Shown piece by piece: positions 1 to 7,075 of a stretch of 15,459 nt of DNA. The translations under genes and the position numbers were made by a program. The stretch is from Clostridiales bacterium (GTDB lineage: Bacteria; Bacillota; Clostridia; Lachnospirales; Lachnospiraceae), in the NCBI GenBank assembly GCA_018372435.1, contig JAHAJA010000055.1:1-15459 (forward strand), given 5' to 3'. How positions within the stretch are numbered: position 1 is the first letter of the stretch; each line of letters opens with the position of its first letter. Under the pieces are notes generated by a model. The model ran no database searches. It worked only from the letters and a program-made list of their open reading frames with translations, and was not told where the DNA came from.

Positions 1-96
1 GTTTCAGGTTAAGTTGATTGAACCGCCGTGTACCGAACGGTACGCACGGTGGTGTGAGAGGTCGGGAAATTTAGTTGAATTTCCCTCCTACTCGAT
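1..96 (+). mobile_element. 3' end of a group II intron (domains V and VI), 5' part outside window
   Basis: Bases 22-53 fold as a domain V hairpin: a lower helix 22-30 with 45-53, a two-base CG bulge at 43-44, an upper helix 31-34 with 39-42, and a GAAC loop. A G-U wobble (25 with 50) marks the catalytic triad as CGC at 24-26. Domain VI follows: 64-71 pairs with 78-85, and 58-60 pairs with 91-93. This leaves A90 bulged as the likely lariat branch point, seven bases from a 3' end at 96 (ending in AT, the usual AY). The intron is therefore sense on the + strand. Its reverse transcriptase/maturase, if it has one, lies to the left of the window. The compact domain V followed by GGTGGTGTGAGAG is recalled from clostridial and bacillar introns, so the class is an inference. 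Confidence 0.85.
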
Positions 97-177
97 TTTC
101 TTGCTTTTCTTTCGCTTGATGATTTTAGCCATAATATGAATCGTTTATCAGAATTGATTGTTAAAGCTGTCATTAGT

Positions 178-1557
178 TTATTCTAGATGAGATAAATACA
201 CGTCATTCAATTCAACTACTTGTTTCATTACTTCTTTACCAGGAGCACCTATGGTATTACGCTTGTTAACACAAGTTTCTAAGCTAATCGCTTCATAGAT
301 ATCTTCTTCGAATACAGGGCTGATCTTCTTATATTCATCAAGTGTCATATCATCAAGTGATATCTTCTTATCAATACAATATAGAACCAGCTGTCCAACA
401 ATACCATGAGCATCACGGAATGGAACGCCATGATTAACTAAGTAATCAGCTGCATCAGTGGCATTGGTAAAGCCATTCTTAGCACTGGCTTCCATAACTT
501 TGTTATTGAATTTCATCGTAGATATCATTCCGGTGAATAAGGAGATACAACCCTTTACCGTATCAATGGCGTCAAAGGTAAGTTCTTTATCTTCTTGCAT
601 ATCTTTGTTATAAGCAAGAGGAAGACCTTTCATTGTAGTAAGTAGAGACATTAATGCGCCATAGACACGACCAGTTTTACCACGAACAAGTTCCGCAATA
701 TCTGGATTCTTCTTCTGTGGCATAATACTACTTCCGGTACTGTAGGCATCATCTATTTCAACAAATTGATATTCATTGGAATTCCAGATAATAATTTCTT
801 CGCAGAAACGGCTTAGATGCATCATAATAGTGGAAAGAGCACTTAATAATTCGATTAAGTAATCACGATCAGCTACTGAATCCATACTATTAAGAGTTGC
901 ACCAGCAAATCCTAATAATTCAGCAGTATACTTACGGTCAAGTGGATAAGTAGTTCCTGCAAGAGCACCAGATCCAATTGGTGAATAGTTCATTCGATGA
1001 TAGATATCAGTAAGTCTAGAATAGTCACGTTTGAACATCTCAAAATAAGCTCCCATGTGATGAGCAAGTGTAATTGGTTGAGCTTTTTGTAGATGAGTGA
1101 ATCCAGGCATGAAAGTCTCAATGTTATCCTTCATAATTATATTCAATTCAACCAATAGAGCTTTTACTAATTCCTTAATCTCGATAACTTCATCTCTAGT
1201 ATATAGTTTCATATCAAGAGCAACTTGATCGTTACGACTTCTACCTGTATGAAGCTTCTTACCTGCGTCACCCACACGTGATATGAGGTTTGCCTCTACG
1301 AAACTATGAATATCTTCATGTGTGCTATCAATAACGAGAGTACCATTCTCAATATCCTCAAGAATACCGTTCAAGCCATCAATGATAGTAGCCTTTTCTG
1401 CATCAGTAAGAATATCCTGTTTCGCAAGCATAGTAACATGTGCAATGCTTCCTGTAATATCCTGTTTATAGAATTTTTGATCAAAGGAGATAGATGCATT
1501 AAAATTATGTACAAGTTGATTTGTTTCTTTAGTAAATCGACCGCCCCAAAGTTTCAT
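178..1557 (-). CDS. argH: Argininosuccinate lyase
   Basis: Cytosolic enzyme of the last step of arginine synthesis: it splits argininosuccinate into arginine and fumarate. It belongs to the fumarase/aspartase superfamily and acts as a homotetramer. The 459-residue length is normal. It begins MKLWGGRF as most ArgH proteins do. HTGRSRNDQ lies near residues 103-111, the THLQ segment with the catalytic His is at 154-157, and the superfamily signature GSSIMPQKKNP is at 275-285, with the catalytic serine in the 276-277 pair. An AAGAGGT ribosome site stands just ahead of the ATG. The gene is transcribed away from the carboxypeptidase gene and towards the group II intron. argG is not in the window. 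Two ARG-box-like sites lie upstream, so ArgR control is likely. No clear terminator is visible between the stop codon and the intron. Confidence 0.97.
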   Translation of the reverse strand: MKLWGGRFTKETNQLVHNFNASISFDQKFYKQDITGSIAHVTMLAKQDILTDAEKATIIDGLNGILEDIENGTLVIDSTHEDIHSFVEANLISRVGDAGKKLHTGRSRNDQVALDMKLYTRDEVIEIKELVKALLVELNIIMKDNIETFMPGFTHLQKAQPITLAHHMGAYFEMFKRDYSRLTDIYHRMNYSPIGSGALAGTTYPLDRKYTAELLGFAGATLNSMDSVADRDYLIELLSALSTIMMHLSRFCEEIIIWNSNEYQFVEIDDAYSTGSSIMPQKKNPDIAELVRGKTGRVYGALMSLLTTMKGLPLAYNKDMQEDKELTFDAIDTVKGCISLFTGMISTMKFNNKVMEASAKNGFTNATDAADYLVNHGVPFRDAHGIVGQLVLYCIDKKISLDDMTLDEYKKISPVFEEDIYEAISLETCVNKRNTIGAPGKEVMKQVVELNDVYLSHLE

Positions 1558-1608
1558 ATTAGGTACCTCTTTTCTGTTAAAATAGTTTTATGTATAAACA
1601 TGCAAAAA

Positions 1609-1642
1609 TGTAAATAACATTCACGGAGTGAATAAATATACT
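1609..1642 (-). promoter_or_regulatory. Two tandem ARG-box-like operators upstream of argH
   Basis: Bases 1609-1623 read TGTAAATAACATTCA and bases 1629-1642 read TGAATAAATATACT. Both resemble the ArgR/AhrC half-site pattern TGAAT...ATTCA: the first has a perfect right half, the second a perfect left half and only small departures in the right half. Their centres are about 20 bp apart, two helical turns, which is the usual spacing of paired ARG boxes. They lie 52-85 bp ahead of the argH start. No convincing -35/-10 pair for argH was found. The rest of 1558-1960 is AT-rich intergenic DNA that must also hold the promoter for the divergent carboxypeptidase gene, which I could not place. Confidence 0.55.
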
Positions 1643-1960
1643 GTTACTTAAATATGTAGTTTAAATACATAGTAATATCAATATATTACCTTGTTTTTTC
1701 AAGAAAAGCAATACAAACAATGTTGAAATACAAGAAAAATTCAATTTATTTAAAAAAATACTGGAAAAATATATGGACTATGATAAACTGAAATTAAGGT
1801 AGTTTTTTATAAGAAAATAGAGTAAACAGTATAAAATCAGATGTGTAATAATATAAACGCACAGTGAATTTATATACATAATCTATATACATTCTGGCTA
1901 CCGTATACGAGTGGTTTCAAGAATCTACTCGAAGTTATTTTGAAAGGAGTACATTAGAAT

Positions 1961-3460
1961 ATGAGTAAATTATTTGAAGAATTACAACCATTTCTTGATA
2001 AGAACATGGCAATTGAAACAGCTTTAACATTGTTAAGTTGGGATAATGAAACATTAGCACCAGAAGAAAGTATTGAATTTACTGCAAAGGCAATCGGAGT
2101 TCTTGCAGATGAAGCATTCCGCTCATTTGTTAATCCTGAGGTTCGTGAAATTCTAACAAAGTTAGATGAACATAAAGAGGAACTGGAAGATACAGAGAAA
2201 GCGATCCTTAAGAACTTATTAAAAAGCTATGAACAGATGGAGAAGATTCCACCAGAAGAAAACAAAGAATTCAGTGAATTAACAGCGGTTGCAGGAAACA
2301 TCTGGGCTAAAGCTAAGAATAACAATAACTTTGCTGAATATGCACCCACATTAGAGAAGATTATATATTTCCAAAAGAAGTTTGCAGAGTATCGTAGAAA
2401 AGATGGAGAAAAACTATACGATATCTTATTGGATGATTACGAAGAAGGATTTAATACTGAAAAGTTAGATGCTTTCTTTAATAAAATAAAAGAGGAAATC
2501 GTTCCATTAATTAAAGAAGTTGCTGCGAGACAAGATCAGATAGATAAATCGTATAACTATTTATCTTACGATATAAAGAAACAAGAGGAATTTAACAGAT
2601 ATCTTGCTGAGTACATTGGTTTTGATTTTAAGAAAGGTGTAATCGCAGCGAGCGAGCATCCATTCACTACAAACCTACATAATCATGATGTACGTATTAC
2701 AACTCATTATTATGAAAACAATTTAGAAAGTTCAATTTTCTCCATTATTCACGAAGGTGGTCATGCTATCTATGAGATGCAGGTAGCAGATGAACTAACA
2801 CAAACGCCTGTTGGTCAAGGGGCATCTATGGGTATGCATGAATCACAATCCCGTTTCTTTGAGAATGTAATCGGTAGAAGTGAAGAATTCTGGACTCCAA
2901 TCTATCCTAAATTACAAGAGATGTTTAAGGAGCAATTAAAAGATGTATCACTTCAACAATTTGTTGCAGGTATTAACAAATCCGTACCTTCTCTTATTCG
3001 TACAGAATCGGATGAGTTAACATATACACTTCATATTATTATTCGTTATGAAATCGAGAAGATGTTCCTCGAAGGTAATCTTGACGTTATGAAACTACCT
3101 GAAATCTGGAATCAAAAATATGAAGAATATCTAGGTGTAACTCCATCAAGTGACAAAGAAGGAATCCTTCAAGACGTTCACTGGTCAATGGGCAGTATCG
3201 GATATTTCCCTTCATATGCTTTAGGTAACGCGATTGCAGCACAGATTTACTACCATATTAAAACGATTATGCCATTTGATCAGTATCTAAAAGAAGGAAA
3301 TCTAGCACCAATCCGCGAGTATTTAAAAGAACATATTCATAGATTTGGTGCAACGAAGAATACCAATGAGTTCCTTATGGATATGATGGGTGAAGAATTG
3401 AATGCTGATTACTATGTAAGATACTTAAAAGAAAAGTATACGAAATTATATAATCTATAA
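1961..3460 (+). CDS. Thermostable carboxypeptidase, peptidase family M32
   Basis: Cytosolic zinc (or cobalt) metallocarboxypeptidase that removes C-terminal residues from peptides, probably in peptide turnover. The 499-residue length is typical of M32. The zinc motif HEGGH is at residues 264-268. The third ligand glutamate lies in HESQSRFFEN (from 293), the family block IRTESDELTYTLH starts at 346, and DVHWSMGSIGYFPSYALGN occupies about 405-423, all hallmarks of M32. There is no signal peptide or membrane segment. The start is supported by AAAGGAG 11 bases upstream. It appears monocistronic: argH is divergent, and a strong terminator lies 55 bases after the stop. The upstream gap is AT-rich and no promoter could be assigned with confidence. 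Confidence 0.95.
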   Translation: MSKLFEELQPFLDKNMAIETALTLLSWDNETLAPEESIEFTAKAIGVLADEAFRSFVNPEVREILTKLDEHKEELEDTEKAILKNLLKSYEQMEKIPPEENKEFSELTAVAGNIWAKAKNNNNFAEYAPTLEKIIYFQKKFAEYRRKDGEKLYDILLDDYEEGFNTEKLDAFFNKIKEEIVPLIKEVAARQDQIDKSYNYLSYDIKKQEEFNRYLAEYIGFDFKKGVIAASEHPFTTNLHNHDVRITTHYYENNLESSIFSIIHEGGHAIYEMQVADELTQTPVGQGASMGMHESQSRFFENVIGRSEEFWTPIYPKLQEMFKEQLKDVSLQQFVAGINKSVPSLIRTESDELTYTLHIIIRYEIEKMFLEGNLDVMKLPEIWNQKYEEYLGVTPSSDKEGILQDVHWSMGSIGYFPSYALGNAIAAQIYYHIKTIMPFDQYLKEGNLAPIREYLKEHIHRFGATKNTNEFLMDMMGEELNADYYVRYLKEKYTKLYNL

Positions 3461-3514
3461 GCATTATAAAAGTATATAATTTAGCAGCTGAAGTTAATAA
3501 GTGAATCAATATAT

Positions 3515-3553
3515 ACACCATAAGATGAATCATTCATCTTATGGTGTTTTTTT
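3515..3553 (+). terminator. Intrinsic terminator of the carboxypeptidase gene
   Basis: A 14-bp perfect stem pairs 3515-3528 with 3534-3547, with a five-base loop, followed by an uninterrupted T run (3547-3553). It lies just after the M32 gene and separates it from enolase. Confidence 0.93.
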
Positions 3554-3682
3554 GAAGTTTGGCAATTATTCTTATAAAAATTAGATTTTGGAACAAGACT
3601 CTTATGGCACGATGTTATCAATTAGATAAGAATTAGGTTTAAATTTCCATTGCCCATCGTTTACGATGAATAAAATAATCAA

Positions 3683-3710
3683 TTCATGTGGATAGTACTA
3701 TATTGATAAT
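3683..3710 (+). promoter_or_regulatory. Possible enolase promoter
   Basis: TTCATG (3683-3688) and GATAAT (3705-3710) are 16 bases apart and about 30 bases ahead of the enolase ATG. The -10 is good and the -35 is poor. No better pair was seen in 3554-3738, and a promoter is needed because a strong terminator lies upstream. Confidence 0.25.
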
Positions 3711-3738
3711 ATTAGTGAAATAGAAAGGAATTATTGAC

Positions 3739-5046
3739 ATGGAAAGAAAAATTAAACTTGTAAAAGCAAGAGAAATTCTTGATTCAAGAGGTAATCCTAC
3801 TGTTGAAGTTGAAGTCTTACTTGAGGATGGAAACATTGGTAGAGCGGCTGTACCATCAGGAGCTTCAACAGGGGCTTTCGAAGCGGTTGAGTTACGCGAT
3901 GGAGACAAGAAGCGTTATATGGGAAATGGTGTATTGAAAGCAGTAAAGCATGTGAATGGACCTATAGCAGAATTATTAGTAGGAAGAAATGCTTTGAATC
4001 AATGTGAAATCGACCGTGTAATGATTGAAGCGGATGGAACAGATAACAAAGGTAAGTTCGGTGCTAATGCAATACTTGGAGCCTCCTTAGCTGTTGCAAA
4101 AGCGGCGGCGGAATCTGTTGAACTTCCTTTATATCAATATATTGGCGGTGTGAATGCGAAAGTTCTACCTGTTCCAATGATGAATATCATTAATGGTGGT
4201 AAACATGCGGATTCTAGTTTGAATATTCAAGAATTTATGATTATGCCAGTTGGTGCAGAATCTTTTCATGAAGCACTAGAATGGAGTACGGTTGTTTTTC
4301 ATACGCTTAAGAAGTTATTAAAAGGTGATGGATATGTAACCGCAGTAGGTGATGAAGGTGGATTTGCTCCTAAGTTTAACTCAGATGATCAAGCATTAGA
4401 GTATATTGTAAAAGCAATACAAGAAGCAGGCTATACACCAGGTGAAGATTTCTATATCGCAATGGATGCAGCGGCTACAGAGATGTACGAAGAAGCAGCG
4501 AAAGCAGGCAGAAAAGGAGAATACCTATTCTGGAAATCTGGAGAATATAAAACTGTAGATGAGATGGTTGCTTATTGGGAAGATATCTGTAATCGATACC
4601 CGGTTAAATCTCTCGAAGATGGGCTGGCAGAGGAGGACTGGGAAGGATGGGAAAAACTTACGAAAGCTCTTGGTGATAAGGTACAATTAGTAGGTGATGA
4701 CCTATTCGTAACGAATACAAAACGTATCAAAAAGGGTATGGATATGGAAGTATCCAATTCTGTATTGATTAAATTCAACCAAATTGGAACGCTTACGGAG
4801 ACATTAGAAGCAATTGAAGCTGCGAAATGTAACCGTTGGACAGCAGTAGTTTCTCATCGTTCTGGTGAAACAGAAGATGTAACGCTTGCGGATATTGCAG
4901 TTGCTACCAATGCAGGTCAAATAAAAACAGGGGCTCCATCAAGAAGTGACCGTGTTGCCAAATATAATAGACTCCTTAGAATTGAAGAACAATTAGGTGA
5001 AGATGCAGTTTATTTAGGCAAAAATGCATTCAAAGGGAAACAATAG
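3739..5046 (+). CDS. eno: Enolase (phosphopyruvate hydratase)
   Basis: Glycolytic enzyme converting 2-phosphoglycerate to phosphoenolpyruvate, magnesium dependent and cytosolic. The 435 residues match the family. It opens with the usual AREILDSRGNPTVEV block. By alignment from memory with E. coli enolase, the magnesium ligands are D243, E293 (in SLEDG) and D320 (in GDDL). The catalytic pair is E206 (GDEGG) and K345 (LIKFNQIGT), and SHRSGETED at 372-380 and K396 bind substrate. All key residues are present, so the enzyme should be active. The start is supported by AGAAAGGA about 8 bases upstream. No other glycolytic gene lies beside it, and it appears to be transcribed alone. No U-tailed terminator follows it directly. 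The large palindrome at 5141-5340 is the only strong structure downstream before the thi leader. Confidence 0.98.
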   Translation: MERKIKLVKAREILDSRGNPTVEVEVLLEDGNIGRAAVPSGASTGAFEAVELRDGDKKRYMGNGVLKAVKHVNGPIAELLVGRNALNQCEIDRVMIEADGTDNKGKFGANAILGASLAVAKAAAESVELPLYQYIGGVNAKVLPVPMMNIINGGKHADSSLNIQEFMIMPVGAESFHEALEWSTVVFHTLKKLLKGDGYVTAVGDEGGFAPKFNSDDQALEYIVKAIQEAGYTPGEDFYIAMDAAATEMYEEAAKAGRKGEYLFWKSGEYKTVDEMVAYWEDICNRYPVKSLEDGLAEEDWEGWEKLTKALGDKVQLVGDDLFVTNTKRIKKGMDMEVSNSVLIKFNQIGTLTETLEAIEAAKCNRWTAVVSHRSGETEDVTLADIAVATNAGQIKTGAPSRSDRVAKYNRLLRIEEQLGEDAVYLGKNAFKGKQ

Positions 5047-5074
5047 TTGAGAATTTGCGCTTGTAAAGTTAGAC

Positions 5075-5102
5075 TTGTATTATTACGAATAGATGCTATA
5101 AT
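5075..5102 (+). promoter_or_regulatory. Sigma-A-like promoter upstream of the palindrome and thi leader
   Basis: TTGTAT (5075-5080) and a perfect TATAAT (5097-5102) are 16 bases apart. This is the best promoter-like match between eno and thiM. If used, the thi transcript would start near 5109 and carry the whole 200-bp palindrome ahead of the TPP aptamer. A weaker alternative, TTCAAG (5320-5325) and TTATAT (5343-5348) with 17-base spacing, straddles the right edge of the palindrome and would start the RNA right at the aptamer. Confidence 0.45.
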
Positions 5103-5140
5103 ATACCTTAATAATGTTATGAGAAATTATAGCATTAATT

Positions 5141-5340
5141 TACTCAAACTTTGCACATAAAAACTTCATTTAGAGTAGGTAATTGCTATATTCATAAGAA
5201 AAGCTATCTGAACACGTCAGCACTTGATTTCGCAACGCGAAATCTTAGTATTGCTACGTGTGAAGCTAAGCGGGAGCGGGCTTTTCGTTGAATATAGCAA
5301 TTACCTACTCCTTGAAATCTTCAAGTGTGAAGTTTGAGTA
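5141..5340. repeat. 200-bp nested palindromic element (MITE-like, non-coding)
   Basis: The outer arms TACTCAAACTT (5141-5151) and its exact complement (5330-5340) bound the element. Inside, a perfect 22-bp inverted repeat pairs 5173-5194 with 5289-5310, and GAAAAGC (5198-5204) pairs with the complement beginning near 5280. ACACGT (5212-5217) pairs with 5256-5261, and an inner 8-bp stem (5226-5233 with 5237-5244) closes on a three-base loop. The whole element can therefore fold into one long interrupted hairpin on either strand. It has no open frame of note and no T tract. No target-site duplication is evident. It resembles the short mobile palindromes scattered in clostridial genomes, but its copy number cannot be judged here. 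Confidence 0.75.
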
Positions 5341-5355
5341 ACTTATATGACAACT

Positions 5356-5494
5356 ATTACAACGGGGGGCTCACGTAAGTGGGCTGAGAGTAAGCTGTAT
5401 CGCTTTGACCCAAAACCTGATTTGGATAATGCCAACGTAGGGACATATGCAGAGTTCGTTTATATTGCGATGCCTTTTGGCGTCGCTTTTTTTT
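5356..5494 (+). promoter_or_regulatory. TPP (THI-element) riboswitch of the thi operon
   Basis: The aptamer occupies roughly 5358-5452. It carries the conserved strands GGGGGGCTC (5364-5372), GGGCTGAGAG (5381-5390), ACCTGATTTGGATAATGCC (5415-5433) and CGTAGGGA (5436-5443), which form the TPP-binding junctions. The terminator hairpin beginning at 5467 is the expression platform, so binding of thiamin pyrophosphate should stop transcription before thiM. Its position 5' of thiMEDC fits feedback control by the pathway's end product. The aptamer, the first terminator and the following leader happen to be free of stop codons in the thiM frame. A naive gene call would therefore start thiM at 5347, inside the riboswitch. 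Confidence 0.96.
5467..5494 (+). terminator. Terminator of the TPP riboswitch
   Basis: GCGATGCC (5467-5474) pairs with GGCGTCGC (5479-5486) around a TTTT loop, followed by eight Ts (5487-5494). It is the classic expression platform right after the aptamer. Confidence 0.92.
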
Positions 5495-5511
5495 GCGACT
5501 GCACCTTGTGG

Positions 5512-5539
5512 AAGAATGTGGCATACCACGTTCTTTTTT
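5512..5539 (+). terminator. Second terminator-like hairpin in the thi leader
   Basis: Bases 5512-5521 pair with 5526-5535 (10 bp with one G-U) around a CATA loop, and the 3' strand runs into TTTTTTATTT. It lies about 18 bases after the first terminator and 45 bases ahead of the thiM start. It may be a back-up terminator or a second regulated stop. Confidence 0.6.
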
Positions 5540-5580
5540 ATTTAGCATTCAAATCATACGAAAGGAGCATGTTTATAATT

Positions 5581-6402
5581 ATGTTAAGACAATGTTTAGA
5601 AAATGTAAGAACCAAAGCACCTTTAGTACATAATATTACCAATTATGTAACAGTTAATGATGTTGCTAATATTCTGTTAGCTTGTGGAGCAAGTCCTATC
5701 ATGGCAGATGATAAGGATGAAGTTGAGGAGATTACTTCTATTTGTGGTGGACTGAATATCAATATAGGAACGTTAAATCAAAACACCATTCCATCTATGC
5801 TATTAGCAGGAAAGAAAGCCAATGAATTAGGACATAAAGTAGTACTTGATCCAGTAGGGGCAGGAGCAAGTACGCTACGTACAGAAACAGCGTTAAAACT
5901 TATGAAGGAAATAAAATTCGATGTAATCAGAGGGAATATATCAGAAATTAAAACACTTGCATATGGCAGTGGTAGTACGAAAGGAGTAGATGCTGATATT
6001 GCGGATGCTGTAACGAAAGAAAATCTGAACGACGCAGTTACATTCGCTAAAGCATTTGCGAAAAAGACAAAAAGTGTAATCGCCATTACTGGTGCTATAG
6101 ATTTGGTTAGTGATGCTAACACTTGTTATGTTATTCGAAATGGACGTAAAGAAATGGGACGTATCACAGGTACAGGTTGTCAGTTATCCGGTATGATGAC
6201 TGCTTATCTAGTTGCAAATCCTGAACATACCTTAGAGGCAGCTGCAGCAGCGGTATGTGCTATGGGACTTGCTGGAGAGATTGGATACAACAATATGAAG
6301 GACGGTGACGGTAATTCAATTTACAGAAACCGTATTATTGATGCAATTAGCAATATGACAGGTGAACAATTACAAAGTGGTGCCAAATTTGAAATTCTAT
6401 AA
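5581..6402 (+). CDS. thiM: Hydroxyethylthiazole kinase
   Basis: Salvages 4-methyl-5-(2-hydroxyethyl)thiazole by ATP-dependent phosphorylation, giving the thiazole half of thiamin. From the ATG at 5581 the protein has 273 residues, a normal ThiM length, and starts MLRQCLENVRTKAPLVHNIT, as the family does. DPVGAGAS at about 90-97, RGNISEI near 117-123 and the catalytic GTGC loop at 197-200 (Cys200) are all present. An AAAGGAG stands 13 bases before this ATG. An in-frame ATG at 5569 is only one base from that site and therefore unlikely. The longer open frame back to 5347 lies in the riboswitch and is not coding. It is first in a four-gene operon, with thiE 33 bases downstream. Confidence 0.95.
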   Translation: MLRQCLENVRTKAPLVHNITNYVTVNDVANILLACGASPIMADDKDEVEEITSICGGLNINIGTLNQNTIPSMLLAGKKANELGHKVVLDPVGAGASTLRTETALKLMKEIKFDVIRGNISEIKTLAYGSGSTKGVDADIADAVTKENLNDAVTFAKAFAKKTKSVIAITGAIDLVSDANTCYVIRNGRKEMGRITGTGCQLSGMMTAYLVANPEHTLEAAAAAVCAMGLAGEIGYNNMKDGDGNSIYRNRIIDAISNMTGEQLQSGAKFEIL

Positions 6403-6435
6403 TTTTATTAGGAAAAAAGAAAGTGAGGGCTAGTC

Positions 6436-7074
6436 ATGAATTGTAAAAGTGAAGATTTGTTAGTCTATGCAGTTACAGACAGAAGTTGGCTACATGGCGA
6501 GAATCTTTATAGTCAGGTTGAAAAAGCTATAAAGGGTGGTGCTACATTTATTCAGTTAAGAGAGAAAGAATTAGATGAAGAACAATTCTTAAACGAAGCC
6601 ATGGAAATTAAAGAATTATGTAAGAGATATCATGTACCGTTTGTCATTAATGATAATGTAGAGCTTGCTTTAAAGGTAGAGGCAGATGGCGTTCATGTTG
6701 GACAAAGTGATATGGAAGCGGGTAATGTAAGAGAAAAGTTAGGCAAAGATAAGATAATAGGTGTTTCTACACAGACAGTAGAACAAGCACTATTAGCAGA
6801 AAAACAGGGAGCGGATTACTTAGGAGTAGGTGCAGTATTTCCAACAGGTACGAAACTTGATGCCGTAGAGGTTGGTTATGATAGATTACAGGAAATCTGT
6901 AATGCTGTACATATACCAGTTGTAGCAATCGGAGGAATCACAAGAGAAAATATCATACAACTAAAGGGGAGCGGAGTGAGCGGTGTTGCAGTAGTTAGTG
7001 CAATATTCGCAAGTAAAGACATTGAGGCAGCAACGAAAGAACTTTGCAATAAGACAAAGGAGATGATTGGTTAA
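6436..7074 (+). CDS. thiE: Thiamin-phosphate synthase
   Basis: Joins HMP pyrophosphate and thiazole phosphate into thiamin phosphate in the cytosol. It is a 212-residue TIM barrel, normal for ThiE. IQLREK at 39-44, FVINDN at 69-74 (diphosphate and magnesium contacts), HVGQSD at 87-92, GVSTQT near 109-114, the loop GVGAVFPTGTK at 130-140, IGG at 165-167 and the phosphate-binding VAVVSAIF near 184-191 are all visible. The start is preceded by AGTGAGGG. It is third in reaction order but second in the operon. Its stop codon at 7072-7074 is one base before the thiD ATG, so the two genes are probably translationally coupled. Confidence 0.96.
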   Translation: MNCKSEDLLVYAVTDRSWLHGENLYSQVEKAIKGGATFIQLREKELDEEQFLNEAMEIKELCKRYHVPFVINDNVELALKVEADGVHVGQSDMEAGNVREKLGKDKIIGVSTQTVEQALLAEKQGADYLGVGAVFPTGTKLDAVEVGYDRLQEICNAVHIPVVAIGGITRENIIQLKGSGVSGVAVVSAIFASKDIEAATKELCNKTKEMIG

Positions 7075-7075
7075 T

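Noticed and set aside
94..132. Minus-strand mini frame starting MAKIIKRKKSKK at 132
   Set aside because: It has no ribosome binding site, stops after about 14 codons just inside the intron sequence, and is antisense to the intron. It is likely chance coding in A-rich DNA.
1908..1931. CGAGT...ACTCG inverted repeat ahead of the carboxypeptidase gene
   Set aside because: Only five base pairs around a 14-base loop. This is expected by chance and has no T tract or known operator match.
5482..5499. GTCGC/GCGAC pairing across the T tract as the riboswitch antiterminator
   Set aside because: The 3' partner is transcribed only after the T tract where termination takes place, so it comes too late to work as a standard antiterminator.
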